Source of the DNA: Diprion similis
Lineage: Eukaryota; Arthropoda; Insecta; Hymenoptera; Diprionidae
Length of the DNA stretch: 64,000 nt
Assembly (NCBI RefSeq): GCF_021155765.1
Contig: NC_060116.1
Span: 13,082,001-13,146,000 of the forward strand
Reading direction: 5' to 3'
In this document: positions 53,101 to 61,970 of the stretch, piece by piece
How positions within the stretch are numbered: the first letter of the stretch is position 1
Layout: each line of letters opens with the position of its first letter
Made by a program: the position numbers and the translations under genes
The notes under the pieces: generated by a model
Databases searched by the model: none
Told to the model about the DNA's origin: nothing
The model's input: the letters and a program-made list of their open reading frames with translations, nothing else

Positions 53101-53569
53101 CGCGAGTTAATCGCGGTCGCATTTGAAGCGTCGATCAACGAGGAATCCGCGAATCGTAGATGAAAAGGAGGATGCTGAAACGGGGATTTTCCTGTAGGAA
53201 AGAGATACTTGCGAGCGTGTATCGACGGAAAATTTGCGAGAACGAAAGTTGGCGGAGAACGGATCGAAGGTACGATTTTTTACGTGCGGAGGTAGGTAGG
53301 TAGAATGTAGGTGTTTATATTGTAACGTGTGGTGTCAAGCGGCGGCAAGTCAAGCAGTCGTGAGATCGATATAATAAGTATATAATAAGGTGTATGTGAG
53401 GACATACGAGAGATATCGAGGATGCATTTAATTCGTTGATAATAAAGAATTGTAAGGCAGTGATATGTGCTTCAGCGGAGGAGTATAACGTAGGTATAAC
53501 GAATAAACTCACCTCGGTTCGAAAGGCGAGAAACACCCCGATTAAAACAGGCATCAATAGCCCTGTCAT
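17019..53569 (-). CDS. Appl: Amyloid-beta-precursor-like protein APPL
   Basis: Type I neuronal membrane protein, the insect APP homologue. Fourteen coding exons in phase: 53569-53513, 39688-39557, 33137-33011, 26585-26495, 25984-25854, 21304-21094, 20310-20106, 19693-19511, 19039-18968, 18661-18471, 18350-18190, 17755-17529, 17391-17245 and 17129-17019, giving 681 residues. Order: signal peptide (about 1-19), E1 with growth-factor-like and copper-binding modules ([48 protein letters not shown]-like [20 protein letters not shown]), an acidic Asp/Glu region (about 180-250), E2 helices (about 310-520), a charged juxtamembrane linker, one membrane helix (612-634) and a 47-residue tail with the YENPTY sorting/adaptor motif (669-674) and TPEER. 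There is no Kunitz domain and no vertebrate-type Abeta sequence. A shorter linker may explain why it is smaller than the fly protein. Start ATG chosen because it opens the hydrophobic signal. Confidence 0.97.
17529..21304 (-). other. Appl: Appl acidic, E2 and linker exon block
   Basis: Seven exons. 21304-21094 encodes the acidic segment (runs such as [20 protein letters not shown]). 20310-20106 is a Ser/Thr/Pro-rich lead-in to E2. 19693-19511, 19039-18968, 18661-18471 and 18350-18190 make the E2 helical domain ([47 protein letters not shown]). 17755-17529 is a Lys/Arg/Glu/Gln coiled linker ([20 protein letters not shown]). E2 is the metal- and heparin-binding dimerisation module of the APP family (family knowledge). 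Confidence 0.94.
21581..21606. repeat. (TA)n microsatellite
   Basis: About 13 TA units in Appl intron 5. Confidence 0.9.
23799..23826. repeat. (CCACCT)n hexanucleotide repeat
   Basis: Four to five tandem CCACCT units in Appl intron 5, in a locally GC-rich stretch. Confidence 0.85.
27025..27084. repeat. Compound (TA)n/(CA)n microsatellite
   Basis: About 34 bases of TA followed shortly by about 19 bases of CA in Appl intron 3. Confidence 0.95.
28353..28388. repeat. Poly(A) run of about 36 bases
   Basis: Uninterrupted A tract in Appl intron 3; it reads as a U tract in the Appl pre-mRNA. No retroposed gene is recognisable upstream of it. Confidence 0.9.
29221..29258. repeat. (TTC)n microsatellite
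   Basis: Trinucleotide TTC repeat with one T-rich interruption in Appl intron 3. Confidence 0.9.
30598..30921. mobile_element. Short DNA-transposon remnant, CAGGGTGGCCA termini
   Basis: A 324 bp element in Appl intron 3. The left end reads CAGGGTGGCCATAAATATTT; the reverse complement of the right end starts CAGGGTGGCCACCACATACC, so both ends share an 11-base perfect inverted repeat that continues imperfectly into a TGGAAAAAA tract. It is bounded by the direct repeat ACATA (30593-30597 and 30922-30926). There is no transposase frame, so it is non-autonomous. The superfamily is not assigned. Confidence 0.7.
32650..32896. mobile_element. MITE with TA target duplication, mariner-like
   Basis: A 247 bp element in Appl intron 3. 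Left terminus CACTGTTAGAAAAAT, right terminus (reverse complement) CACGGTTAGAAAATAA; similarity continues inward through a shared CCAGCA block. It is flanked by TA on both sides (32648-32649, 32897-32898), as for the Tc1/mariner superfamily. No coding capacity. Confidence 0.6.
33740..34350 (+). mobile_element. piggyBac-like MITE copy A (decayed)
   Basis: It starts CCCTTTGATCGCG after TTAG (degenerate TTAA). The body is similar to the reverse complement of 43537-44139; the best segment, 33831-33920 against 44039-43951, differs at roughly ten of ninety bases by eye. The right terminus has decayed, so the end coordinate is approximate. In Appl intron 2. Confidence 0.6.
36187..36221. repeat. (CT)n microsatellite
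   Basis: About 17 CT units in Appl intron 2; (GA)n on the transcribed-RNA sense, a potential GAGA-factor-type site array. Confidence 0.95.
36522..36550. repeat. (GTCT)n microsatellite
   Basis: About seven tandem GTCT units in Appl intron 2. Confidence 0.9.
37544..37564. repeat. Poly(C) run of about 21 bases
   Basis: C homopolymer on the plus strand in Appl intron 2, hence a G run in the Appl pre-mRNA. Confidence 0.95.
38012..38376. repeat. Foldback (long imperfect hairpin) element
   Basis: Two arms of about 170 bp in inverted orientation around a centre near 38178-38192 (TAGTAATTTCTACG, itself nearly palindromic). Matching blocks include GATTTTTTGGACCACGGG with GATTTTTTGAACTACGGG, AATTTTCGAATGAATA and CAATTGATTGGCTT on the two arms. 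It lies inside Appl intron 2. It looks like a palindromic MITE; no clear target duplication was found. Confidence 0.75.
41786..41813. repeat. (GAAGT)n pentanucleotide repeat
   Basis: About five GAAGT units in Appl intron 1, followed by a degenerate GAAGC unit. Confidence 0.85.
43537..44139 (-). mobile_element. piggyBac-like MITE copy B
   Basis: A 603 bp element in Appl intron 1, flanked by TTAA on both sides (43533-43536 and 44140-44143), the piggyBac target duplication. The left end CCCTTTGAGTCACG and the right end (reverse complement ACCTTTAAGTCATAAT) form an imperfect terminal inverted repeat. No transposase frame. It is inverted relative to copy A. Confidence 0.72.
45804..45854. repeat. 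(GGA)n microsatellite
   Basis: About 50 bases of GGA/GAG repeats in Appl intron 1; pyrimidine (TCC)n on the transcribed-RNA sense of Appl. Confidence 0.95.
49223..49253. repeat. (CCTT)n microsatellite
   Basis: Seven or so tandem CCTT units in Appl intron 1. Confidence 0.9.
50083..50154. repeat. (TA)n microsatellite, about 70 bp
   Basis: Nearly uninterrupted TA dinucleotides, the longest simple repeat of the window, in Appl intron 1. It gives rise to artefactual Ile/Tyr open frames on both strands. Confidence 0.95.
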
Positions 53570-54010
53570 CTCGAAATTGTTCCGCAGCGGCACAGTTTTA
53601 TCACGAGTTCGGTTGACTTCTATTATCTGTTTACTCTCCTGCCCTTTTTGCCCTACTTATATTCTCTCTCTTATCCTTACTACCCGCACGAAAACCGTCT
53701 TCTGACGCGACTGCTCCGGGAGCCAGTAATTCGTGTGCAGCAGGGTTCAATCGCCCGTTTACCGCAGCACTGGGTGGGTCGCAAACGTCGCGAAGCGTCG
53801 CCGTCGTCGCCGACAGTCTAGAATCAAGATGGCGGACGCGGCGCCGCGGGGCGAGGGGCCTGAAGTTGCCGGCGAGTCGATACGGCGCGGGAAAACTGGT
53901 CGTTCAAATTTTTGCCTTGCGAATAGCGATTGACATCCAGCTAGAGAACAGCTTGAGTGAGCCGTAGACGGTGCTCCTGTAATTCGACGTTGCGAGGTTC
54001 AAGTCAGTAA
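53570..54010 (-). promoter_or_regulatory. Appl 5' flank, CpG-rich, with YY1-type element
   Basis: A GC- and CpG-rich patch (especially 53760-53900) directly upstream of the Appl signal-peptide exon in an otherwise AT-rich region; the likely promoter and 5' UTR. It contains CAAGATGGCGGAC at 53825-53837, which resembles the YY1/Pho motif AAGATGGCGGC. The same bases also look like a well-placed ATG on the plus strand (see findings). Confidence 0.5.
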
Positions 54011-56174
54011 CGTTATCGTAACGAAAGATTGGGGAAAATATCACTATTTTCTTAATTTATAACAATAATTTTTAAGAAACTAATACTTCGAAATACGAGT
54101 GTTCTGTTTTATTACGGTTTACCGAATTTCAGATAATTTTTAATAACGATTTCTTCCTCGGTATGAATAGTTACGATAACGTTACTAACTTCAATATGAT
54201 TCGACGTGCCGGTTGGTTCCGGCGTCGCAGCAACCCGTCTAACAAAGTTTATTGTATGCATAGATTTACCGACAATGGTTTGACGGTTCGCAACGTTCCA
54301 TCGGACGACGCTTCGTCTGATATTAATATGGGTGTGTTTTGTGTGTTTGCTTTCGGAAAAGAGAGATTTGGAAAAAGCTGTAATGGCTGATTTTTTAATG
54401 CTGAATAATCAGATGAGTCTTTCACTTATTTTTTTTTTTTCACAATTTGGCAAATAAAGATCACCCTATACGATTCGGCTACGCATTATTTTTTTGCGTT
54501 GTTCTGTAGCGCGCAAAATGCAAAGGAAAATTTTTAATCGGCTGATTGCCATTTCTATACCCTGCTGTTGACTTGATGGATTATACCCTTCTACGTTCGA
54601 GGGACACTGGGAATTATTATACCATTATACGAAACATACCGCGATACACAATCAAGTTTCTTGCGTAATGGCCACGCTCCAACGAATTGAAAGCAATTAC
54701 AGTAAGCCTCTCGGGATGATTTCAGATCGTTTAGCTTATACAAGTTATCTACGCACAGATATATGTAGACTATTATGTATTTTCACAAGAATGCTATCGA
54801 ATATCCGAATTTCCTATACATAATTAATTACTCGAGGGTACTTTGAACAGATAAAAAAGAAACTGTGGATAAACGATTGATTGTGTAATTTAACCCGAAC
54901 AAGTGCGATACATAACTGATTGGCTCGCAAATGAAAATACAGTATGATTTGGAATAGTTATAACGCCAAATGACAAGCGACACAACTATTCAACCTTGAA
55001 CGTGAATATTAAAAGTCTGCACATGTATGCATGCATACATATGTATATGCAGATCATTAAAAAGATGTCCGAAGCATATGAATAAACGGCTCACGAGGTC
55101 ACCGTAATTTTTGCGTGCAATTTTTCTCCCGCCATGTAATAACGTTATAAAAGTGTTCTTTTATTTTCATTATTTCCATACATTGTTTTTTTTTTCTATT
55201 TCTTTTTCGTTTCTTAATTTCAATCTTTCGCAAAAAAGGCCATCTTTTAATCCAGCAGCATGAAAACGCACGAGTAGAGTAGCCTTGGCCTGAGCGTCGG
55301 CTACCCAGCGAGTAGCCGCGTTACCATGGAAACTGTATCGATTTCAACCCTCAGCTATGCGGTATAAGAACCTACCCCGTACCCCGTATTGCCATGACGG
55401 GAAGTCCGACACTCGGATAAATTTCAACGAAGTGCAATTTGATTCGCAAAGAGGGTCGTACGGAATGCACAGCATCGACTTCTTCGCTGAATATCGTACC
55501 GGTCGCATTAATGATTGATTAAAAAATTCTTAATCAATAGACTTCGAAATTACCCCTCCCCCCTCACCCCCCTTGCGCCACCTTTTGCTCTTATTTTCTA
55601 ACTGTCTGTATGTATATGTATATGTACGCCTTCTTTGTCTTATTGTTAGACCAACATTTGCTGGGTAGCGGATTGATGTAAGTTTGGCAGACGTTTAATT
55701 ACACTGGTGATATCATACTGTCGGACATTGTTTGTGATCGATTGGATTGAACGGATATCCGTCAAAACCGTCAGGGTGCGACTCGACTCTGTCTTCTAGT
55801 AGACCATCGGCCGATTCTGCGTTTACAATACCAGCGAAAGCTGCACTCGCGGCTGATGTTATCGCAACAATTGTTATCGACCCAGGCAGAAAATTTATTT
55901 CATACTTATTTACATAAGACATGCGTTATAGTTTATAAAATATAAACAATTTCGTATTATAACAATATCATTTTTGTATTAGATATGGTCTTTATACTTT
56001 GTATACATTCATTTTTTTTTTCTTTTTTACTGCACGAACCTCAACTCCATTTATACTGATCCTCTTTCTCTGTACATATAATCTACCTTTCTATTTGTCT
56101 ATCAAAACAATATCTTATTTACATTTGGGAGTCAATCACCTCAGTATATATATACATATATATATATACATATT
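54011..56174. other. Spacer between Appl and ETHE1
   Basis: About 2.1 kb, AT-rich, with no assigned gene. It should contain the ETHE1 3' UTR near its right end. One 69-codon minus-strand frame (55922-55713) starts with a real ATG and has protein-like composition; see its own entry. (TA)n and (ATATAC) runs lie at about 56143-56172. Confidence 0.5.
55713..55922 (-). CDS. Possible small protein, 69 residues, unknown
   Basis: Not recognised. The frame begins with ATG (MSYVNKYEINFLPG), has a moderately hydrophobic alanine-rich segment (SITIVAITSAASAAFAGIVN, residues 15-34) that could be a signal or membrane segment, then an acidic/polar tail (LLEDRVESHPDGFDGYPFNP) ending in PTV. Its base composition is richer in GC than the flanks. 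No splice sites or promoter are evident, and it could be chance. Confidence 0.22.
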   Translation of the reverse strand: MSYVNKYEINFLPGSITIVAITSAASAAFAGIVNAESADGLLEDRVESHPDGFDGYPFNPIDHKQCPTV

Positions 56175-57702
56175 TTACATATTTTTCTGTTCATCAAGCT
56201 GGAATAATCCACAAATTTTGTTTGCAGGGACAGCTTTATCTGAAAAAAGATTCAAATGATACTTTTGCATTGTCAATACTGCATGGAACATGGTACATGT
56301 TATATATAGCGTAAATTCAAATTACCAATCATCTTGGGATAAGGCAGATTTAGGTTTTCCATTATCTGAATAAACTCTTCCAAAGATTTACTCAATCTTG
56401 GGTTGTACACCTTTTCTTCACCCACCGTTGTCACAGTTCTTCCAGTGTAGTCGTGCGCTGGATATAATCTATAGTTCAATGGAAAATTAAAAATCACGGA
56501 ATGTACAGATTTGTAGAGAGTCGCTGAGGAACCACCCTGAATAACCAAAGAAAAATATTTAAGGTGTAAAATAAATCCTTTGTTCTTGCATACCTACTGA
56601 TCTAGAAATCTTTCTCCTCACAGGACAAACAAATTTCCGTAAATAAAGAAAATTGCTTATCTATTTATTAAGAAAACTTGATCTACTAATAACATCCACC
56701 GATTCATACAAATCAGAAACATACAAAGCAAAAATAAATAAATGAAAAAAACTTAACATTTATACAAACTTTGTCCCCCCTCATGGATAAAAAAGCAAAA
56801 AATACCGGTCAACTGCGAGACTAACTTGAAAATCGGTTCGTCCGCATCCACGTATCAGAAGAGCATCACCGGTGAAGGCGATTCCTTGTTCATGACAAAC
56901 GTATGTGACGCAGCCTTTGAAACACAATGTATGCATTAGCTGTAAATAAATATAGAGGAATAGATTGTTATGAGAAATACAATCCACCTTCTGTGTGACC
57001 AGGAGTTGGTAAGACTTTGAGCTGATGCCTTCCAAATTCTATATTGTCTTGAGGGTCCAGCAACATATCGGCTTCGGCACCACTAGCACGTGATATCATT
57101 GATCGGCAGCTAGGTAAAAGAGTCTTCAATTTTCCAGTACCAGTGATGTGGTCTGCATGCATATGAGTATTCACTGTGAAATCAAGGGAATGTAAATACC
57201 AGTAAACGGAGATAAATACTTGATATTATGAAAATCTTACTAGTAGATTTATTCACCTGCATATTTCAGGCAAAGTCCTAGTTCATTTATCATGTTTGCA
57301 TCGCGTTCGGCATGCTCGATGACAGGGTCTATCAGTATTGCTTCTCTCTTTGTAAAGTCACCAAGTAAATAAGTGTATGTGCTAGATACAGGGTCGAATA
57401 ACTGAAAATTGAAATACGTACATACATACATGACAGATCAGACTTCAGAGTTTCAAAGTCCGAATATAAAATGACTCACTTTAATTGTTTTCAATGCAAT
57501 GATTGCGATATGCGCAATCTAAATAATTGCCAAACAACCAACTCCTTACCTGCCGAAACAAAAAGTCTCTCGAAAATGGTATCGGCTCTGTCAAAACGTA
57601 ATTTGCAACGTGTTGATGTTGAGATCGAACTGTAATTCGGTAGTTTAAAATACTGTGGGCTGCCCGACATTGGCTGTGGAACCCGATCAGTAGTGAGCGC
57701 AT
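56175..57702 (-). CDS. Ethe1: Persulfide dioxygenase ETHE1, mitochondrial
   Basis: Non-heme iron dioxygenase that oxidises glutathione persulfide to sulfite in mitochondrial sulfide breakdown (family knowledge). Six exons in phase: 57702-57550, 57401-57257, 57173-56988, 56914-56826, 56536-56326 and 56239-56175, giving 282 residues. The first exon is a Ser/Arg/Gln-rich leader ([17 protein letters not shown]) fitting a mitochondrial presequence. The metallo-beta-lactamase fold follows: iron-site motif THMHADH (H103, H105, D107, H108), GHTEG (H159), [15 protein letters not shown] (D178) and YPAHDY (H219). These sit at a constant offset of 24 from the human positions recalled for these residues (79, 81, 83, 84, 135, 154, 195), so the active site is complete and iron (H159, D178) binding is intact. 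The start codon lies 746 bp from that of RpS19 on the opposite strand. Confidence 0.97.
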
Positions 57703-58448
57703 ATTTATCAATAACTGTCGAACGCTCAAGTCATACGTTAATATGATATGACTGATAAAAATCAATCAGGACCAGAGAAAATAGGTCGTACGTGTGGATA
57801 CAAAATTTTTAACAACCGATTTCGACCGAATGACAGCTGCACCTTGCGTTGTGTGATAAAAACTTGCAATCAATCGGGCTCTGCTTTATCATGTGCTTAG
57901 CATTTATCAACACATTAGCAACCTAAATATCAACGATATGTGTACCCTTTGACCTCCAAACTCCACCTAGTTTTTTTTTATGAAAACTGTCACGCCAGAC
58001 AGCAACCGAACACTCACGTCGATAAGAATGGTTTTTGGCTTTATCTACGAGATCGGGCAATTTCATCGACTTAGTAAACGCCATCTGTATGTTACAGTCA
58101 GCGAGGTTTCTCATCTTTTGATATTTATTCCATGGGAATTTCCTCTTAGAACAGCCATTTTGTATTTAGCTCTTTCCGGTAAGCGCCGTTGTCGAGGTGT
58201 GTGCAATTGACGTTTTGTTATACATTTAACGTAATTCTATGCAACAAAATACTCAAAATACCGAAATTTAATGATTGCTATTATCACTGGATATTCCATT
58301 TTTCTGTTTCAACAATTATTCGATCGTAACTTGGGCTTCAAGATATTTTAAATGCATGCTCAAGTCATTTCAGTTTCCCCGGGACCCATGTGGTTGATGT
58401 TTAGAATTTGGTGTAAGTCGTTACTAATTGAAGGATGATTTCTTTCAG
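57703..58448. promoter_or_regulatory. Bidirectional ETHE1 / RpS19 promoter region
   Basis: Head-to-head spacer between the two start codons. CTCTTTCCG at 58170-58178 followed at once by GTAAGC resembles the pyrimidine-rich transcription start (5' TOP) of ribosomal-protein genes plus a first-intron donor. The acceptor would be the TTTCAG directly before the RpS19 ATG. The first exon would then be non-coding and very short, so its true start may lie upstream of 58170. Confidence 0.5.
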
Positions 58449-59306
58449 ATGCCTTCCGTAACGTTAAAGGACGTCGATCAACACAAATTTGTGAAGGCCT
58501 TTGCTGCCTTCCTCAAAAAGTAAGTAAAACTATTACGCACATTTACGTATTACAGTTTACACACGGCCATAACCTAACATTTTGCCAACCAGGCGCGCAG
58601 TCATAGCCGTAAAGTGGACAAGTTGACTTCCATGGTAAACTGATATCGTTTACATCATCTTTGCGATTGTCAGACGGAATCAACCGCATAATTTGACTCT
58701 ACGAAATTCTTCAAATCGTACGAATCTCTTCGAAAAGACATCACTCGCTTCTGTCATTGCTAATACTTATTTTTTTTTTACACTTGGTCGTATTGTTCCG
58801 TTACTGATACCGTGACTGTTGAAAATGTAACTGACGTGAAACAGATTGTGTCAGTTTCTGAAAATCAAGAATTCAGACAAAAGAATAAAAACATTTTCTC
58901 TGTCTATTTCAGGACAGGTAAAATGCGTGTTCCAGAATGGGTAGACATCGTCAAGTCGGCCCGTTTCAAGGAACTGGCCCCTTACGATCCTGACTGGTAC
59001 TACGTCAGATGTGCTGCCTTGGTGCGTCACATCTATATTCGTAGTCCGATCGGCGTTGGGGCTGTAACCAAGATTTTTGGAGGACGTAAACGCAACGGCA
59101 CACACCCAAGTCACTTTTGTCGGTCAGCTGGTGGTGTTGCCCGCAAGGCACTTCAGTCCCTTGAACAGTTGAAGCTCATTGAAAGAGCCCCAGATGGTGG
59201 CAGAAAATTGACCAGCCAAGGACGCAGGGACTTGGACCGTATCGCTGCTCAAGTTAAGGCTAAGAGCAAGAAGCAGCTGAAACTCCAGGAGACTCTTGTA
59301 CTATAA
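58449..59306 (+). CDS. RpS19: 40S ribosomal protein S19 (eS19)
   Basis: Small-subunit ribosomal protein. Two coding exons, 58449-58519 and 58913-59306, joined in phase, give 154 residues. The first encodes [23 protein letters not shown], and the ATG sits directly at the acceptor of an upstream intron (TTTCAG|ATG). The second has the full eS19 winged-helix core: [53 protein letters not shown] and the C-terminal [16 protein letters not shown]. The length is normal for insects. It is probably a functional gene rather than a processed copy, because it retains introns. Translation is likely under TOP control if the start proposed at 58170 is right. Confidence 0.98.
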
Positions 59307-59321
59307 GCGCTGTATTTGAAT

Positions 59322-59332
59322 AATAAAATAAA
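59322..59332 (+). terminator. RpS19 polyadenylation signals
   Basis: Two overlapping AATAAA hexamers 16-26 bases after the stop codon. Confidence 0.75.
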
Positions 59333-61970
59333 CCTCTAAAAAAAGTTTTAACTCGTTCTGAGGTTATTTAATATATATGTCCTGGTGCTCGGATCAATTT
59401 TATTTACTTACAAAAATTATTTGTACATATTTGAAAACCAATTCATCCTCACTTGTAATACCATGTAATGATGCGCCTTATTACACACATTCCGTGAAGC
59501 ATACAATGGTATTCACAGTTATTAAACATTCTGCAAAGCGGCGCTGACTTTGACGCGGAAAGTGGTGCCTGGCTGTGGCGATTTTGAAAATTACTTTTGC
59601 CGCAAGCGATCGAGTGGGAATCGGTACGAATTCTCCTTGCGTTTAATTTATTACTTCCTACTACGAAACGATATTTGATCTGCAAGGGTGCTAGGCTTAT
59701 ATGGTGTATGGACGTCATCGGTATAACGGTTTCGAGATCTTTGTGCGTTTATGTTCTATGCGTTCGGTCGCTAAGAATTTAATGTTAAGATGCAGGATAA
59801 CTGCTGCTCAACTCGTCGGGTTCAAGGCCAGTTTTTTATTACCGAGCATTGAGAAAAATCTTTCGGTTTAATTGTCGAGAGGATAAACTTCAACCCGGAT
59901 ACAAAATGATTAATCCCGGATGACTGGACAATTATTTTATTTTAACTTTCAAATCATGATTGTATTTGTTTGCCATCCAATTGAAAGTATCCAGCATCTC
60001 AAGTCAAACCGTATTAAGACAAAATTTTGCGAACATCAACTTTCAGATCAACGCATGTTCTATACGCTATACTTATAGTTTGAATTTTCAAGTTGATGCA
60101 GAGGCGAGAATTAAGCGAACGTTTTTTTATTACATGCCACTTTGCAGATATTTACCGACTATTGGGACAATTTTTAGAATCTGCGACTCGACGGAAATAG
60201 ACCGCGATATAAGTGTTATTTAAAAATATAGAATTTGTACGGAAAAATACCAAAACAAATATATAAGTTCGCCTAAATTTATCCGAATTTAATTATGTTC
60301 TCTTTTGGGTCACTCTGAGTAAGTCATATACAAGCAGCCTCGTCATATTTTCCGGGGTTACAGCTGCAGTTTGTTTAATTTTCGAGTCGACAAATACAAG
60401 TTGTATACATATTTTTATCTCTGGACTGGAGTATCAGTAAGGACACGAATCGGCATTGCATCCATGTTATTCTCAATGCTATGGACAAACACGACAATTT
60501 TACGGAGCATGAAAATCTTATCGTCTGAAAATTGACACAGCAGAATTAATTACTCTGCACTTTCTAGCGTGAAATTACTTGCACCCAATGTAAATTACTA
60601 CAGCTACTTCGCTAACCCCAGCGTGACGTCAGCCAAATAATCGAAGTGGTTAATTTCTTGCAGGGTTATCATACTGGAATTACGAATAGGTGATATATTG
60701 TGGTCTGATGAATATAGAATTCATGTGGAAAAATTTGATATTTACTAAAAATATATATAATTTATTGAAGTTAAGCACATTTGTGTAAATATATACATAG
60801 CTAAGTATACGTGGCTGTGCCATTTTCGTGTAGAAAAGATGTGTGTGTAATGAAATGGAAGAATTAAAAAACGCTTCAAGTGCCATTAAAAAAAAAAAAA
60901 TCTTTATAAAACATTGGCCTTGGCACATACATACTTTCTGAAGAAATCTTTTTTTTTTATTCAAAAAGATAACGCTTACAGCTTTTTTAAATTCCCGTCT
61001 TTAAGAGTATGAATTTCTTTTTGGATCCAGTTTCACGAGAATATCTTTTTAGCACCAATTTGAAATTCTAACTCGTACTATAAATAAAGTACAATACAAA
61101 TAATCGAGTACACTGTATTATAGTATCATGCATTGATAATACAATCGAAGGTATACCATCATATCTAACAACAGAAGCAAAAAATCTACATCGCTCGTAT
61201 GGTGATAATAAATTTCGTGAACCGATTGCCTGTGAATTTTGAATAACTTATTTATCGTTTCGCACGCATGTGTGTATTATATACGTGTATATATAGACTG
61301 TTACACCCCAAGGAACACGTGCAGATCACATTAATAATTTTGTTGTGACGCGCGTACGTTCAAGAATGTCGACGACTTTAGTTTGGGCAGATATAGCTAT
61401 ATGGGTTCAAAAAGCGCGGAGTAAACTAATTTTACGATCTTGGTCTGACAAATATTAAAGTAAGCAGTTTGCGATCCACTACTCGTGGAAACCGCCTCTT
61501 TACGTAGCTGTTGCCACAATATACATATCTATACTATATAATGTATGTATGTCAGAGTTATCACATTAAACTGTATAGCGGACGTGGTTACAGCTGTAAA
61601 CGAAAGCCGGAGAAAAGAATAAACTAAATGTTACGGCGTATTCGAAAAGTATGACGCGCAAGACTTTCAAATGAATTTCGTAATTCCTATACCGTGAATC
61701 TTTCTGTATATAATGACCCGCGGCACGCAAAATCATTACTTTACCCAATATATCATGGGATAATCGGAGAACTCTGTAACTGAGCCCCTGATTGAAAAAC
61801 ATTTATAAAAGCCTTGACCACCCTCTGTGGTATTACAATATTATAATAATATAAGCTAAACCATAAAGCTCCTGCTCTGAACATTCGAAAGCTTGCGGTA
61901 CATAGTACTGTTCTTGCGTTGGCGCGATAATAATATGTTCTTCCGAAGGGGGGGAGTCGGTTAGGGAGTT
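59333..61970. other. Gene-free spacer between RpS19 and Sik2
   Basis: No exon, RNA gene or transposon recognised. AT-rich, with a TGACGTCA at 60624-60631 and short A/T runs. Small open frames here have no family resemblance. Confidence 0.5.

Larger units (their letters stand above)
39689..53512 (-). other. Appl intron 1 (13.8 kb)
   Basis: Separates the signal-peptide exon from the first E1 exon, a common place for enhancers in neuronal genes. No nested gene recognised. It holds the second MITE copy (43537-44139), a GAAGT pentamer array at about 41786-41813, a GGT/GGA-rich stretch at 44952-44988, a TGACGTCA at 45034-45041, (GGA)n at 45804-45854, (CCTT)n at about 49223-49253, a roughly 70 bp (TA)n at 50083-50154 and a T run at 50293-50317. 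Confidence 0.6.

Noticed and set aside
53736..53760. GGTTCAATC resembling a tRNA B box
   Set aside because: No A box or cloverleaf could be drawn around it.
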